Below, piece after piece: positions 8,933 to 17,285 of a stretch of 64,000 nucleotides of DNA. The position numbers and the translations under genes are program-made. The first letter of the stretch is position 1. Every line of letters begins with the position of its first letter. The notes under the pieces were generated by a model that was not told where the DNA came from, made no database searches, and was given only the letters and a program-made list of their open reading frames with translations. The stretch is from Vibrio sp. CK2-1 (lineage in GTDB: Bacteria > Pseudomonadota > Gammaproteobacteria > Enterobacterales > Vibrionaceae), in assembly GCF_021726515.1 (NCBI RefSeq), contig NZ_JAKKCJ010000009.1, positions 1 through 64,000 on the forward strand. The letters are read 5' to 3'.

Positions 8933-10271
8933 TCATGATGGTATTATTAGTCAGATAAAAAGAATTCCAGAAAGTAGAGTTTATCTGACAACGAAAGAAG
9001 TAATTTATACCTATCGTGATGTCAAAGAATTAAGTGAGAATTTCATAGAGCGGTATCCTCACTTATCTGGAAGTACTTGCGCTATCATTACAAGTGACCG
9101 AGAGTCTTTAGCTTTATACTTACCAGCAATAAATAGCATATGCCATAGTCTATTATTACTTCCTAAATGTACCGATAATAGTGTTAAACAAGAGTTTTAC
9201 ACATCAGCAGACGTTGATTATGTAATACACTTATCTCAATGTGAGGTAAGTGAAATTGAAGATTTGAATAATAACCCTAAGTGTAGAAACAATGAACCGC
9301 CTGCATATTTTTTAGCTACATCAGGGACAACAGGTACTCCTAAATTAGCAAGCTATCGTCTTGAATCATTGCTTTCTACAACCAAGATGGATATTGATAA
9401 AGGGGCTGGTTTCATTTGGGGATTAAGCTACGATATAAATAGATTTGCAGGTTTACAAGTTTACCTTCAATCAGTTTTGTCGGGCTCTACTTTGGTGATC
9501 CCTTCAAGTAAGGACTCAATGACAGAGTTAATGGAATTATTTTCAGATAAGAAAGTAAATGCCTTGTCTGCTACTCCTTCATTTTGGCGTAAATTTTTAA
9601 TGGATCCCAAACACTTGGAAGTACCATTACACAGAATTACACTGGGTGGTGAAATAAGTAATCAGTCAATACTTTCAGCTTTAACACAACACTATCCATC
9701 AGCAGCGATAGTACATATTTATGCTTCAACGGAAGCTGGTGTAGGCTTTTCTGTTAAGGATAAACAAGAAGGTTTTCCTTTAACGTATTTGACTGGTGAT
9801 CCAAAGAGTACATGTCAACTCAAAATAGTAGCCGGAAATTTGTGGATAAAAAGTTCTAATGGGTGTTCTAAGTTTGTAAACGCTCAACTTGATATTGATG
9901 AGGATGGTTTTATCAATACAGGGGATATGGTCAAGGTTGAAAATGATAGGGTTATCTTTTTAGGAAGAGAAAATGGTTCAATTAATGTAGGTGGAAGCAA
10001 AGTAATGCCTGAAAAGGTTGAATCAATACTTGAGCAGCATCCATCTGTATTAATGGCAAAAGTCTATCCTAAATCAAACCCAGTCTTAGGCTCATTAGTC
10101 GTTTGTGATGTAGTAATATCTGAAATAGAAACATCACTTTCTTTGAAGGAATTAAAAAGTGATATTTTATACTTTTGTCGAGGGTATTTAGAGTCATTTG
10201 AGGTTCCTGCTCTTATAAAAGTTGTGAAATCAATAGAAACAAATGCCACTGGGAAAAAGGTTAGAAATTGA
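8913..10271 (+). CDS. Acyl-AMP ligase / acyl-ACP synthetase (ANL superfamily)
   Basis: Activates a carboxylic acid with ATP and loads it on a thiol, here most likely the neighbouring carrier protein. Core ANL motifs are present: ATSGTTGTPK (P-loop), YASTEAG, INTGDMV, and the A10 lysine in TNATGKK; NVGGSKVMPEKVES follows the hinge. At about 452 aa it is shorter than acetyl-CoA synthetases, matching compact ANL enzymes of secondary pathways. The ATG at 8913 is preferred over an in-frame TTG 21 nt upstream. The substrate acid is unknown; context suggests a short chain such as crotonate, acetoacetate or 3-hydroxybutyrate. Confidence 0.82.
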   Translation: MKNIQFNHDGIISQIKRIPESRVYLTTKEVIYTYRDVKELSENFIERYPHLSGSTCAIITSDRESLALYLPAINSICHSLLLLPKCTDNSVKQEFYTSADVDYVIHLSQCEVSEIEDLNNNPKCRNNEPPAYFLATSGTTGTPKLASYRLESLLSTTKMDIDKGAGFIWGLSYDINRFAGLQVYLQSVLSGSTLVIPSSKDSMTELMELFSDKKVNALSATPSFWRKFLMDPKHLEVPLHRITLGGEISNQSILSALTQHYPSAAIVHIYASTEAGVGFSVKDKQEGFPLTYLTGDPKSTCQLKIVAGNLWIKSSNGCSKFVNAQLDIDEDGFINTGDMVKVENDRVIFLGRENGSINVGGSKVMPEKVESILEQHPSVLMAKVYPKSNPVLGSLVVCDVVISEIETSLSLKELKSDILYFCRGYLESFEVPALIKVVKSIETNATGKKVRN

Positions 10272-10990
10272 TGAATATTATTGTTACAGGTTGTGCAAAA
10301 GGTCTTGGGTTAGAAACATCTAAAATACTTGCTGATGCAGGTTATAAGGTAATTGGAATTAGCCGCACTCCAACTGAGTGTTATGAAAAATTACAAAAAG
10401 ATTATTCGGAACAAGTTTGTTTTTATCAATTTGATTTTAATCAGGTAAAAGATATATCAGCATTGGTGAAAAAAATAACAAGTGAGCACGGCCGTATATA
10501 CGGATTAGTTAATAATGCAGCCTTAGGACATGATGGCGTACTAGCTACAATGCATGAATCTGATATATCTGCTTTATTAAGGGTGAATGTCGAAGCCCCT
10601 ATTTTATTGACTAAATATGTTTCTCGTTCAATGTTACTTAACCGTAAAGGACGTATTATTAATGTAGGATCAATTATTGGTTCAACAGGGTTTAATGGTT
10701 TGAGTGTATATGGTGCAACTAAATCTGCATTAGGTGGATTTACTAAATCGCTCGCAAGAGAATTAGGTAAATCACAAATAACAGTCAACACTTTAGCTCC
10801 GGGTTATATGGAAACTAATATGACGGATGGTTTAGTTGGAGATAAGCTAGAAAAAATAAAGCGAAGGAGCTGTTTAGGGCGTCTTGCTAATGTTAATGAT
10901 GTTTCCAACATGGTTCTTTTTTTGTTATCAGAGAAAGCAACAGGAATCACTGGTGCGACATTTACAGTAGATGCGGGTAGTACGGCTTAA
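10271..10990 (+). CDS. FabG-like SDR (3-oxoacyl-ACP reductase type)
   Basis: Short-chain dehydrogenase/reductase of about 239 aa with TGCAKGLG (NAD(P)-binding), LVNNAALG, the catalytic Ser in NVGSIIGS, Y-x-x-x-K in VYGATKSALGGFTKSLA, and the FabG-like C-terminal GITGATFTVDAGS. Such enzymes reduce 3-oxoacyl-ACP to (R)-3-hydroxyacyl-ACP. Its ATG overlaps the stop of the ligase gene (TGATG), so translation is coupled. Next to a carrier protein and a ligase, a role in tailoring a carrier-bound acyl group is the best inference; a sugar reductase cannot be excluded. Confidence 0.82.
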   Translation: MNIIVTGCAKGLGLETSKILADAGYKVIGISRTPTECYEKLQKDYSEQVCFYQFDFNQVKDISALVKKITSEHGRIYGLVNNAALGHDGVLATMHESDISALLRVNVEAPILLTKYVSRSMLLNRKGRIINVGSIIGSTGFNGLSVYGATKSALGGFTKSLARELGKSQITVNTLAPGYMETNMTDGLVGDKLEKIKRRSCLGRLANVNDVSNMVLFLLSEKATGITGATFTVDAGSTA

Positions 10991-11000
10991 AGGAAATAAA

Positions 11001-11810
11001 ATGTATCGTAAAAAACAAGATGATTTCATTGGTAGTTTTTCAAATATTGACTTTGAAAATCTTTTTGTGCATTCGGACGCAATGAAAACAATGCCTCTGA
11101 TTAAAGTGTCACCATCTAAAGATGCGATTTTAACTGCCCATATTGAGCTATTACAAGATATAGCCGGAAAAGAAAAACTATTAATACCTACATTTAGTTA
11201 TCAATTTCCTAGAAATCGTTTTTTTGATTTAGATAAAACACCAAGTGAAGTCGGCCATATTTCTGAGTACTATCGAAACAATGTTGCTTTATGGCGAAGT
11301 CATGATCCAATGTTCTCGGTTTGTGGCTCTGGAAAACCGCATATAAATTATTCAGATCTACAATGTCCCTTCGACGATAACTCAATATTTTCAAAGCTTG
11401 TAAATGATAACTCGTATATTTTATTTTATGGTACAGATCTTAATAGAGCTACGATAATTCACTATGTTGAATGTAAAGCAAACGTTCAATATCGTTATTG
11501 GAAGTCTTTTAAAGGTATATTAAACAATAAAGATGTAGAATCTGATGTAGAACTTTGTTCACATTTCAGGCCTATGGGGAAGCACCTTGATTATGATTGG
11601 CCTCGTTTAAAAAACGATCTAAAAAAAGCCGGAATTATAAATATACATTTCCCTAGTGTTTTTGGCTGTAAAGCTAAAAATATAACCGATTTTTGGTTGT
11701 CAAAGTTATTAGACGATCCTTTATATCTATTAGATAAAGAAAGTCGCACCTGGGTAGAGCCAATGCTAGAAACTTTAGGGCGTGGTTTTTTACAAGAAGA
11801 TTTTGAATAA
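11001..11810 (+). CDS. AAC(3)-family N-acyltransferase
   Basis: Belongs to the aminoglycoside 3-N-acetyltransferase-like family (Antibiotic_NAT). Visible landmarks are an N-terminal HSDAMKTMP in the place of the usual H-S-S loop, LLIPTFSYQFP, WRSHDPMFSVCGSG and TIIHYVECKANVQYRYWK (the conserved H-x-x-E). About 269 aa, normal for the family. AGGA lies 6 nt before the ATG at 11001; a GTG/ATG further upstream overlaps the SDR gene and is less likely. Members in glycan clusters are thought to acylate sugar amines rather than resist drugs. Here it could move the ACP-bound acyl group onto an amino group of the Pse precursor. That role is inferred. Confidence 0.78.
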   Translation: MYRKKQDDFIGSFSNIDFENLFVHSDAMKTMPLIKVSPSKDAILTAHIELLQDIAGKEKLLIPTFSYQFPRNRFFDLDKTPSEVGHISEYYRNNVALWRSHDPMFSVCGSGKPHINYSDLQCPFDDNSIFSKLVNDNSYILFYGTDLNRATIIHYVECKANVQYRYWKSFKGILNNKDVESDVELCSHFRPMGKHLDYDWPRLKNDLKKAGIINIHFPSVFGCKAKNITDFWLSKLLDDPLYLLDKESRTWVEPMLETLGRGFLQEDFE

Positions 11811-11825
11811 GTAAGTGAGTTTTAT

Positions 11826-13121
11826 ATGAATGTTGGAAACAAAATGTATTCACTATGCCAGGAATTGTTCCCTATTTGCCGAAGCATTACAGGCCCTGGT
11901 GTGCGTGAAACGCTATCAATACTTACACGTGAACTACCTGATTTGAAAGTTCATTCAGTTGAAAGTGGTACCAAAGTTTTTGATTGGGAAGTGCCAAATG
12001 AATGGTCTGTATCTGAAGCGTATATTGAAAATGAAGATGGGAAAAGAGTATTAGATTTTGGGGATAATAATTTACATCTCGTTGGTTATTCTACACCTGT
12101 AGATAAATGGTTAACATTAGATGAGTTGAAAAATCATCTATATTCGTTACCAGAACAACCAGATGCTATCCCATATATCACATCATACTACAAAGAAAGG
12201 TGGGGATTTTGTCTTTCTGATAATGAAAAAGAAAAATTAAGCGAAGGTTTATATCATGTTGTGGTTAAATCTGAATTAAAGCCTGGTGTATTAAATTATG
12301 GGGAATTGATTATTCCAGGAGAAAGTGAAAAAGAAATATTCATTTCTACATATATTTGTCATCCTTCTATGGCTAATAATGAACTTTCAGGACCAGTCGT
12401 TACAGTAGAATTAGCAAAAAGCATTTTAGGAAATAAAAATAGATATTATTCTTATAGAATAGTGTTTATACCTGAGACGATAGGATCAATTACTTATCTA
12501 AGTAAAAATTTGGATGTAATGAAAAAAAATATTATCGCCGGTTTTAATGTTACATGTGTTGGTGATGATAGATGTTATTCCTTTTTACCATCACGAGATG
12601 GAAATACATTAGCTGATAAAGCTGCCATTAGTTCGCTGACTAGTATTTCCCCTGACTTTAAAAAATACTCATGGTTAGATAGAGGTAGTGATGAGCGTCA
12701 ATATTGTGCTCCAGGTGTCGATTTACCTGTAACAACTATTATGAGAAGTAAGTATGGTGAATACCCTGAATATCATACATCACTTGATGATCTCACTCTT
12801 GTTACAGCTAGTGGTTTAGAAGGTGCGTATAATGCATTGATTAAAGCAATTGATATTATAGAAAAGAATTGTTATCCCAAGATAAAGGTTTTTTGTGAGC
12901 CTCAATTAGGAAAAAGAGGTCTTTATCCTAATTTGAGTACTAAAGATACCGGGAAAAAAGTTAGAGCAATGATGAACTTTATCTCTTATTGTGATGGGGG
13001 TAAAAATCTAATTGATATATCAGAATTGATTTCGGTTAGTATGGATGAAATTATAGATATATCTAATGTTTTAGCTAGTAATAATCTCATTAGTCTAAGT
13101 CGTTCGAAGATTGATTTATAA
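11826..13121 (+). CDS. DUF4910 / M28-like aminopeptidase-domain protein with winged-helix C-terminus
   Basis: A 431-aa protein of the DUF2172-DUF4910-wHTH type often found in surface glycan and nonulosonic acid clusters. The N-terminal MYSLCQELFPICRSITGPGVRETL is characteristic. Zn-peptidase-like residues appear in STYICHPSMANNELSGP, FIPETIGSITY and the late PEYHTSLDDL, and the last 80 residues look like a winged helix. The fold relates to M28 peptidases, but no peptide substrate is known. In this operon a deacylase or other amide-bond role on the sugar is possible; this is inference. It lies 15 nt after the acyltransferase gene. Confidence 0.75.
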   Translation: MNVGNKMYSLCQELFPICRSITGPGVRETLSILTRELPDLKVHSVESGTKVFDWEVPNEWSVSEAYIENEDGKRVLDFGDNNLHLVGYSTPVDKWLTLDELKNHLYSLPEQPDAIPYITSYYKERWGFCLSDNEKEKLSEGLYHVVVKSELKPGVLNYGELIIPGESEKEIFISTYICHPSMANNELSGPVVTVELAKSILGNKNRYYSYRIVFIPETIGSITYLSKNLDVMKKNIIAGFNVTCVGDDRCYSFLPSRDGNTLADKAAISSLTSISPDFKKYSWLDRGSDERQYCAPGVDLPVTTIMRSKYGEYPEYHTSLDDLTLVTASGLEGAYNALIKAIDIIEKNCYPKIKVFCEPQLGKRGLYPNLSTKDTGKKVRAMMNFISYCDGGKNLIDISELISVSMDEIIDISNVLASNNLISLSRSKIDL

Positions 13122-13130
13122 TGATTTTTT

Positions 13131-16100
13131 GTGTTTTTTTTTAAGGCTTTTATTTTGATTAATAATATTCGAAAACTTATCTATAAGAAAATTATAACTG
13201 TAGGGCGTATTGTCAATAGAAAGTATAAAAAGGTTCCTAGAGTTTTCAATGCTAACCCTTTGTCATTAAATAGTTTTATACACATGAAGGATTCATATTC
13301 TTCTAGTTTGATAGGTATAAAAACAAATAATAAAGATATTAATGCATTTATGAGTAACTTTACTCAACTATCAAGGTTTTTATATCCATCTAAAGGGAGG
13401 GAGGAGTTTGTTCTTATTATTGGTGAGCAACATATAAAAAATGGAGAACAGGGTGAGGAAGTTGATTTATACTCTCTGGTAAGTAAGGAATATCCAGAGG
13501 TTAAGATATATCATATATGTAATAAATCGATAGAAAATGAAGTAATATGTATGGAGAAAGATGTCTCTGTTTTTTCAATGGAAACAAATCCGTTGGAATA
13601 TATAGCAGATGCAAAAGCAATATATACATATGATAGTGATTATGGTTTTGATGCTTTAATACATGGTAAGGTTGTACATGTTTTTAGTGATACTTTTTAT
13701 GTTGACTGTGAAGGTGTTAACTATCGAGGTCAAAGAAATGTTAAAATAAAAAAAGATCCTCATGAGATATTTTTAAGAACATTCGGAAAGTGTAAATATC
13801 GTTCACCATTAACAAATGAGCCAATATCAATAAATGAGTTTTTTGTTTGGAGCGTTTTATTTTCGTTCTATGATTTTGAATCGTTTTATGATTCTGATTC
13901 TTCAGTGGTTTTTAATGAGAAATTCAATTTTGAATTGATTGAGAATTCTTGTTTTTTTTCAAGTATTAAAGAATGTTTAAACTCTGAGTCTACATTATCA
14001 AGCAAGATTATTTTAGGTATTATTAATGGAGATGAAATATCAAGAAACGATATTTATGAATATATAGAGAGACTTAATGGAAAACGATTAGCTAAGTATT
14101 GTTTTTCAATTGATAACTATTATAGAAATAAGGTTGACTTTGACTCGTTGTATTTATTCTTAGATGAGTTTATTGACGTTTTTTCTTCGAGGAATGAAAG
14201 CGTTAATATATTTGAGTTTAGAAGGGTTGTTCATTCTTTAAATTACTCAATATTAAGATCTCGTGGGCGAAAGTTAAAAAATAAATTGGTTTTTAATTTT
14301 GATATTAATAACTATCAACATGAAGATGTTTGGTTTTTGATATTTAAGCATTATGCTTTAACATTTGAATACAATGCGCTTTGGGATATGCTAAAGTCAA
14401 GTGAATCAAATAGCTATAATTTTTGGTCTAAGCTTGTTCATATAATCCATGGAACCGAAGGTAATAACGCATTTCGTGTGGACTCTAATTGGTATGAAAG
14501 GCAAAGGTTATTAGAATATATTGGTGATAGGGTTTTGTCTATTCCTGAAGTATCAGGAAGTAACTTAAGGTATTGTATTAAATGTTTCATAGTAAAAGAT
14601 ATAGACTCTTTTAGAAATGCATTACATGAATTGAAAATAACGGAAAGTGATATTGAGGAATTTAGAAAGTTAAAGGATATTATATATTTTTCTTTTAATT
14701 TCAATGTAAGTGAATATTTGATTGATATATTTGATAAGCATCGAGAGTTACTTGATAATGAGAGGTTTGAATGGGTTTATTTTAAATCAATTCTTAAGTT
14801 TAAAGGTTTAGATGTGGCTGGAGAATACTTAAATGATAACGGATATTTAAATGTAAAGAACCTACTTGGCCGAAAATATGAAGGGGATGCATTTTACGCA
14901 CTATCAACATATTATAGATCTATAGGTGATTTTTCTAATGCAAAATTAATTTTATCTGAATATAAAAATAATATTGTAAATAATCGGAAAAATATTAGCA
15001 ATTTTGCATGGAATAAACTTAATCTTAATATAAAAAATCTCGATTTTTTAAATTCAACAAAGAGAATTTTAAAAAATAATACTGACAAGATACCATTGAA
15101 TGGTTATAGAGGGCTGATTTTACAAGCTCAATGTGTTGATCATGAACACTCCTTAGCTTTATCGGCTCCGATGGTATATGAATTAAAAAAAATGGGCTAC
15201 GCTATCCTTAGCTTATCTATGGAAGCTAATGTTTGTGGGGAAACTGGGGTTGAGTGTTTTGATAAATATATTGGTTATTTGAATTTTAACTGTTCTGATG
15301 GTGAAGTTAAACTTAATTGGAATATTGATTGGGAAAATAAAGTTGTCGAGTGTGAAGGTATTAACTTTTACCAAGGTATTTATGAACATTTATCAATAAG
15401 GTTCCGTGCATTTGATATTGATATAAATAACCCTGGAATAAGTCGATTTTTTGATTTAACATTGAAACAATGCGATCTGGCTCTTAGGTTATGTTTGGAG
15501 TTAAAAAGAGATGATACTCTAAAAAATATACCGGTAACATTTTTATCATCTGCATCACATAGAGCGCCTGCATCTATTTTTAGAGACTTTTCTGTTCATA
15601 ATCATGAAAGGCCAATATTTAAAACTTTCTATAATATTGGTTACGAAAAATATTATGGAGGAAAGTCTACTAAAGTATCCTCTGTAATAACGGTACTTGA
15701 TGTTACAAAGCATCACCCATGTAGGGCTGGTTTTTTGGCTATCCCTGAACGATTCGAATATTGGATGAGAGATGAGAAAAATATTTTACAGTCTAGGGAT
15801 AAGGCTAATGAATTTTTAAAAATGAATAGAGGTTCTGATATTAAAGATTTGAAATATAATTCACTTCCAGCAATAGAACAAGCAAAACTAAGCGGTAAAA
15901 GAATAATTTGTTGTTTTGGTAAGCTAACTTGTGATCTTGGTGTGCCCTTTGATGGCGGTCCTGCTCATGCAGATATGAAGGATTGGATCAATCACTCAAT
16001 TGATGTAGTGAAAGGCAAGGATGATATATTGCTTCTCATTAAGCCTCACCCTGTTGAATTGGTTTCTGAGTCAGCATTGGATCTTCAGCAATACTTTAGA

Positions 16101-16589
16101 GATTTAATTATTAATGATCTTCCTGATAATGTATTGTATTTGGGACATGATGAATTTACAACTTCAGAGCTAGCCCCTTATTTAGATCTTGGTATTTTAT
16201 ACAATGGAACTTCATCTATGGAATTAACTATTTTAGGTGTTCCTATCATGATGACTAGTTATTATGGTAAAATTGATTACCCATTAGATCTTATTTATCC
16301 AGAGTCTAGAGAACAATATAAACAATATATATTGGAAGGTGATTTTCGAAAACCATCTGATAAATTAAAAGAGAGAGCCGCTGCCTTACTTTATTACATG
16401 GGAACTAATGATGTATCTCTAAAACAAGATATAATTAAACGTTCATCTTCGAATGATTACATAGGTCCGCCAGTCTATAATATAAAACGTTTAGATGATT
16501 ATTTAAAAAATGGTGATAATGATATATTAACTTCAGCTATAAGAGCTGTAGAGTCATCAGAAGAATTTTTAAGTAAAATATCTTCTTGA
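13131..16589 (+). CDS. Large two-part glycosyltransferase-like protein (KpsC/KpsS-like N-part, KPHP C-part)
   Basis: A 1152-aa, very AT-rich protein with no signal peptide. Around residues 160-195, DSDYGFDALIHGK then VFSDTFYVDCEGVNYRG resembles the 'S-x-x-G-F-E-A-L-x-x-G-K' segment of capsule synthases KpsC/KpsS. The middle (about 230-650) looks helical, with TPR-like stretches. The C-terminal 450 residues carry IIKPHP-like LLIKPHPVE (about 969) and YNGTSSMELTILGVP (about 1023), typical of capsule and polysialyltransferase-type GT-B proteins. It closes the pse operon and is a candidate Pse or capsule-linker transferase. The start is unclear: GTG at 13131 has no good Shine-Dalgarno and later starts are possible. 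Confidence 0.6.
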   Translation: MFFFKAFILINNIRKLIYKKIITVGRIVNRKYKKVPRVFNANPLSLNSFIHMKDSYSSSLIGIKTNNKDINAFMSNFTQLSRFLYPSKGREEFVLIIGEQHIKNGEQGEEVDLYSLVSKEYPEVKIYHICNKSIENEVICMEKDVSVFSMETNPLEYIADAKAIYTYDSDYGFDALIHGKVVHVFSDTFYVDCEGVNYRGQRNVKIKKDPHEIFLRTFGKCKYRSPLTNEPISINEFFVWSVLFSFYDFESFYDSDSSVVFNEKFNFELIENSCFFSSIKECLNSESTLSSKIILGIINGDEISRNDIYEYIERLNGKRLAKYCFSIDNYYRNKVDFDSLYLFLDEFIDVFSSRNESVNIFEFRRVVHSLNYSILRSRGRKLKNKLVFNFDINNYQHEDVWFLIFKHYALTFEYNALWDMLKSSESNSYNFWSKLVHIIHGTEGNNAFRVDSNWYERQRLLEYIGDRVLSIPEVSGSNLRYCIKCFIVKDIDSFRNALHELKITESDIEEFRKLKDIIYFSFNFNVSEYLIDIFDKHRELLDNERFEWVYFKSILKFKGLDVAGEYLNDNGYLNVKNLLGRKYEGDAFYALSTYYRSIGDFSNAKLILSEYKNNIVNNRKNISNFAWNKLNLNIKNLDFLNSTKRILKNNTDKIPLNGYRGLILQAQCVDHEHSLALSAPMVYELKKMGYAILSLSMEANVCGETGVECFDKYIGYLNFNCSDGEVKLNWNIDWENKVVECEGINFYQGIYEHLSIRFRAFDIDINNPGISRFFDLTLKQCDLALRLCLELKRDDTLKNIPVTFLSSASHRAPASIFRDFSVHNHERPIFKTFYNIGYEKYYGGKSTKVSSVITVLDVTKHHPCRAGFLAIPERFEYWMRDEKNILQSRDKANEFLKMNRGSDIKDLKYNSLPAIEQAKLSGKRIICCFGKLTCDLGVPFDGGPAHADMKDWINHSIDVVKGKDDILLLIKPHPVELVSESALDLQQYFRDLIINDLPDNVLYLGHDEFTTSELAPYLDLGILYNGTSSMELTILGVPIMMTSYYGKIDYPLDLIYPESREQYKQYILEGDFRKPSDKLKERAAALLYYMGTNDVSLKQDIIKRSSSNDYIGPPVYNIKRLDDYLKNGDNDILTSAIRAVESSEEFLSKISS

Positions 16590-16608
16590 TAACTATGTTT
16601 AATTTTTC

Positions 16609-16643
16609 AATAAGTCATTGTTATTTTACAATGACTTATTTTT
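16609..16643 (+). terminator. Terminator of the Pse/exporter operon
   Basis: A perfect 12-bp stem (AATAAGTCATTG with its complement) closes an 8-nt loop and runs into a T-rich tail 20 nt after the stop of the last operon gene. The stem is AT-rich, so it may be only moderately strong. Confidence 0.65.
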
Positions 16644-17285
16644 AAATTAATTAAAAGTTAAGGGTATGTTCTGTTTTTAAAATTATGAATTATCGGCTGT
16701 TATAATAAAAATGATAGTATTTAGATGGGTTTATGATTTCTACTAAAAATAGATGCAATGAATGACATGTCAATAATTTATTTAGATCTTGCTAAACCGA
16801 TTAAATATTTTCAACATAGTTAGCCTTTGACAAGCAGAGGTGGTTTTAAGTTCTTTTATCTAGTAAATCACAGAAGTAGCTTTAAGGTTAAATATCCATA
16901 GTGTACCGGGTAACGTTGACTGACCAAATTTAAACAATGAAACGCCTAGAAAAGGTCGTTAAGTCTTTTATCTTAGTGTTTGGCCTGTTAATTCTTACGA
17001 GTGTTCAAGCTTTTTAGATATCAACTTATCAAGAAAACCAAACCCAAAGATTGAATTAATTAATCGTAAAATTTTCTTTAGCTATGAGTTACTGCGACAT
17101 TTTGGTTGGGGTTATTTAACACATATAAGAAGTGGACAATGCTAATCTATAACTGGAATATGGCTGTATCTGATTTCTTGGATAGGTCTTTAGTCAAAAT
17201 TAACTGACACAAAATCCTGACGGTCTTCAACAACACTTGTTTAACTGCTATATATTTTTGAATTATGTCATATCTAGTGTACTAG
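16644..17285. other. 640-bp gap with a possible gene remnant
   Basis: No full gene is seen. Positions 16937-17017 encode a 26-residue peptide starting MKRLEKVVKSF and continuing ILVFGLLILTSVQA, which looks like a complete signal peptide but stops two codons later. The following 100 bp (FSYELLRHFGWGYL in another frame) hint at further decayed coding sequence. This could be the 5' remnant of a periplasmic or outer-membrane export protein gene. The convergent WbpM-like gene ends at 17286. Confidence 0.35.

Noticed and set aside
11001..11810. Aminoglycoside resistance gene
   Set aside because: The family match is real, but the gene lies inside a glycan operon beside carrier-protein genes and is not linked to any resistance element.
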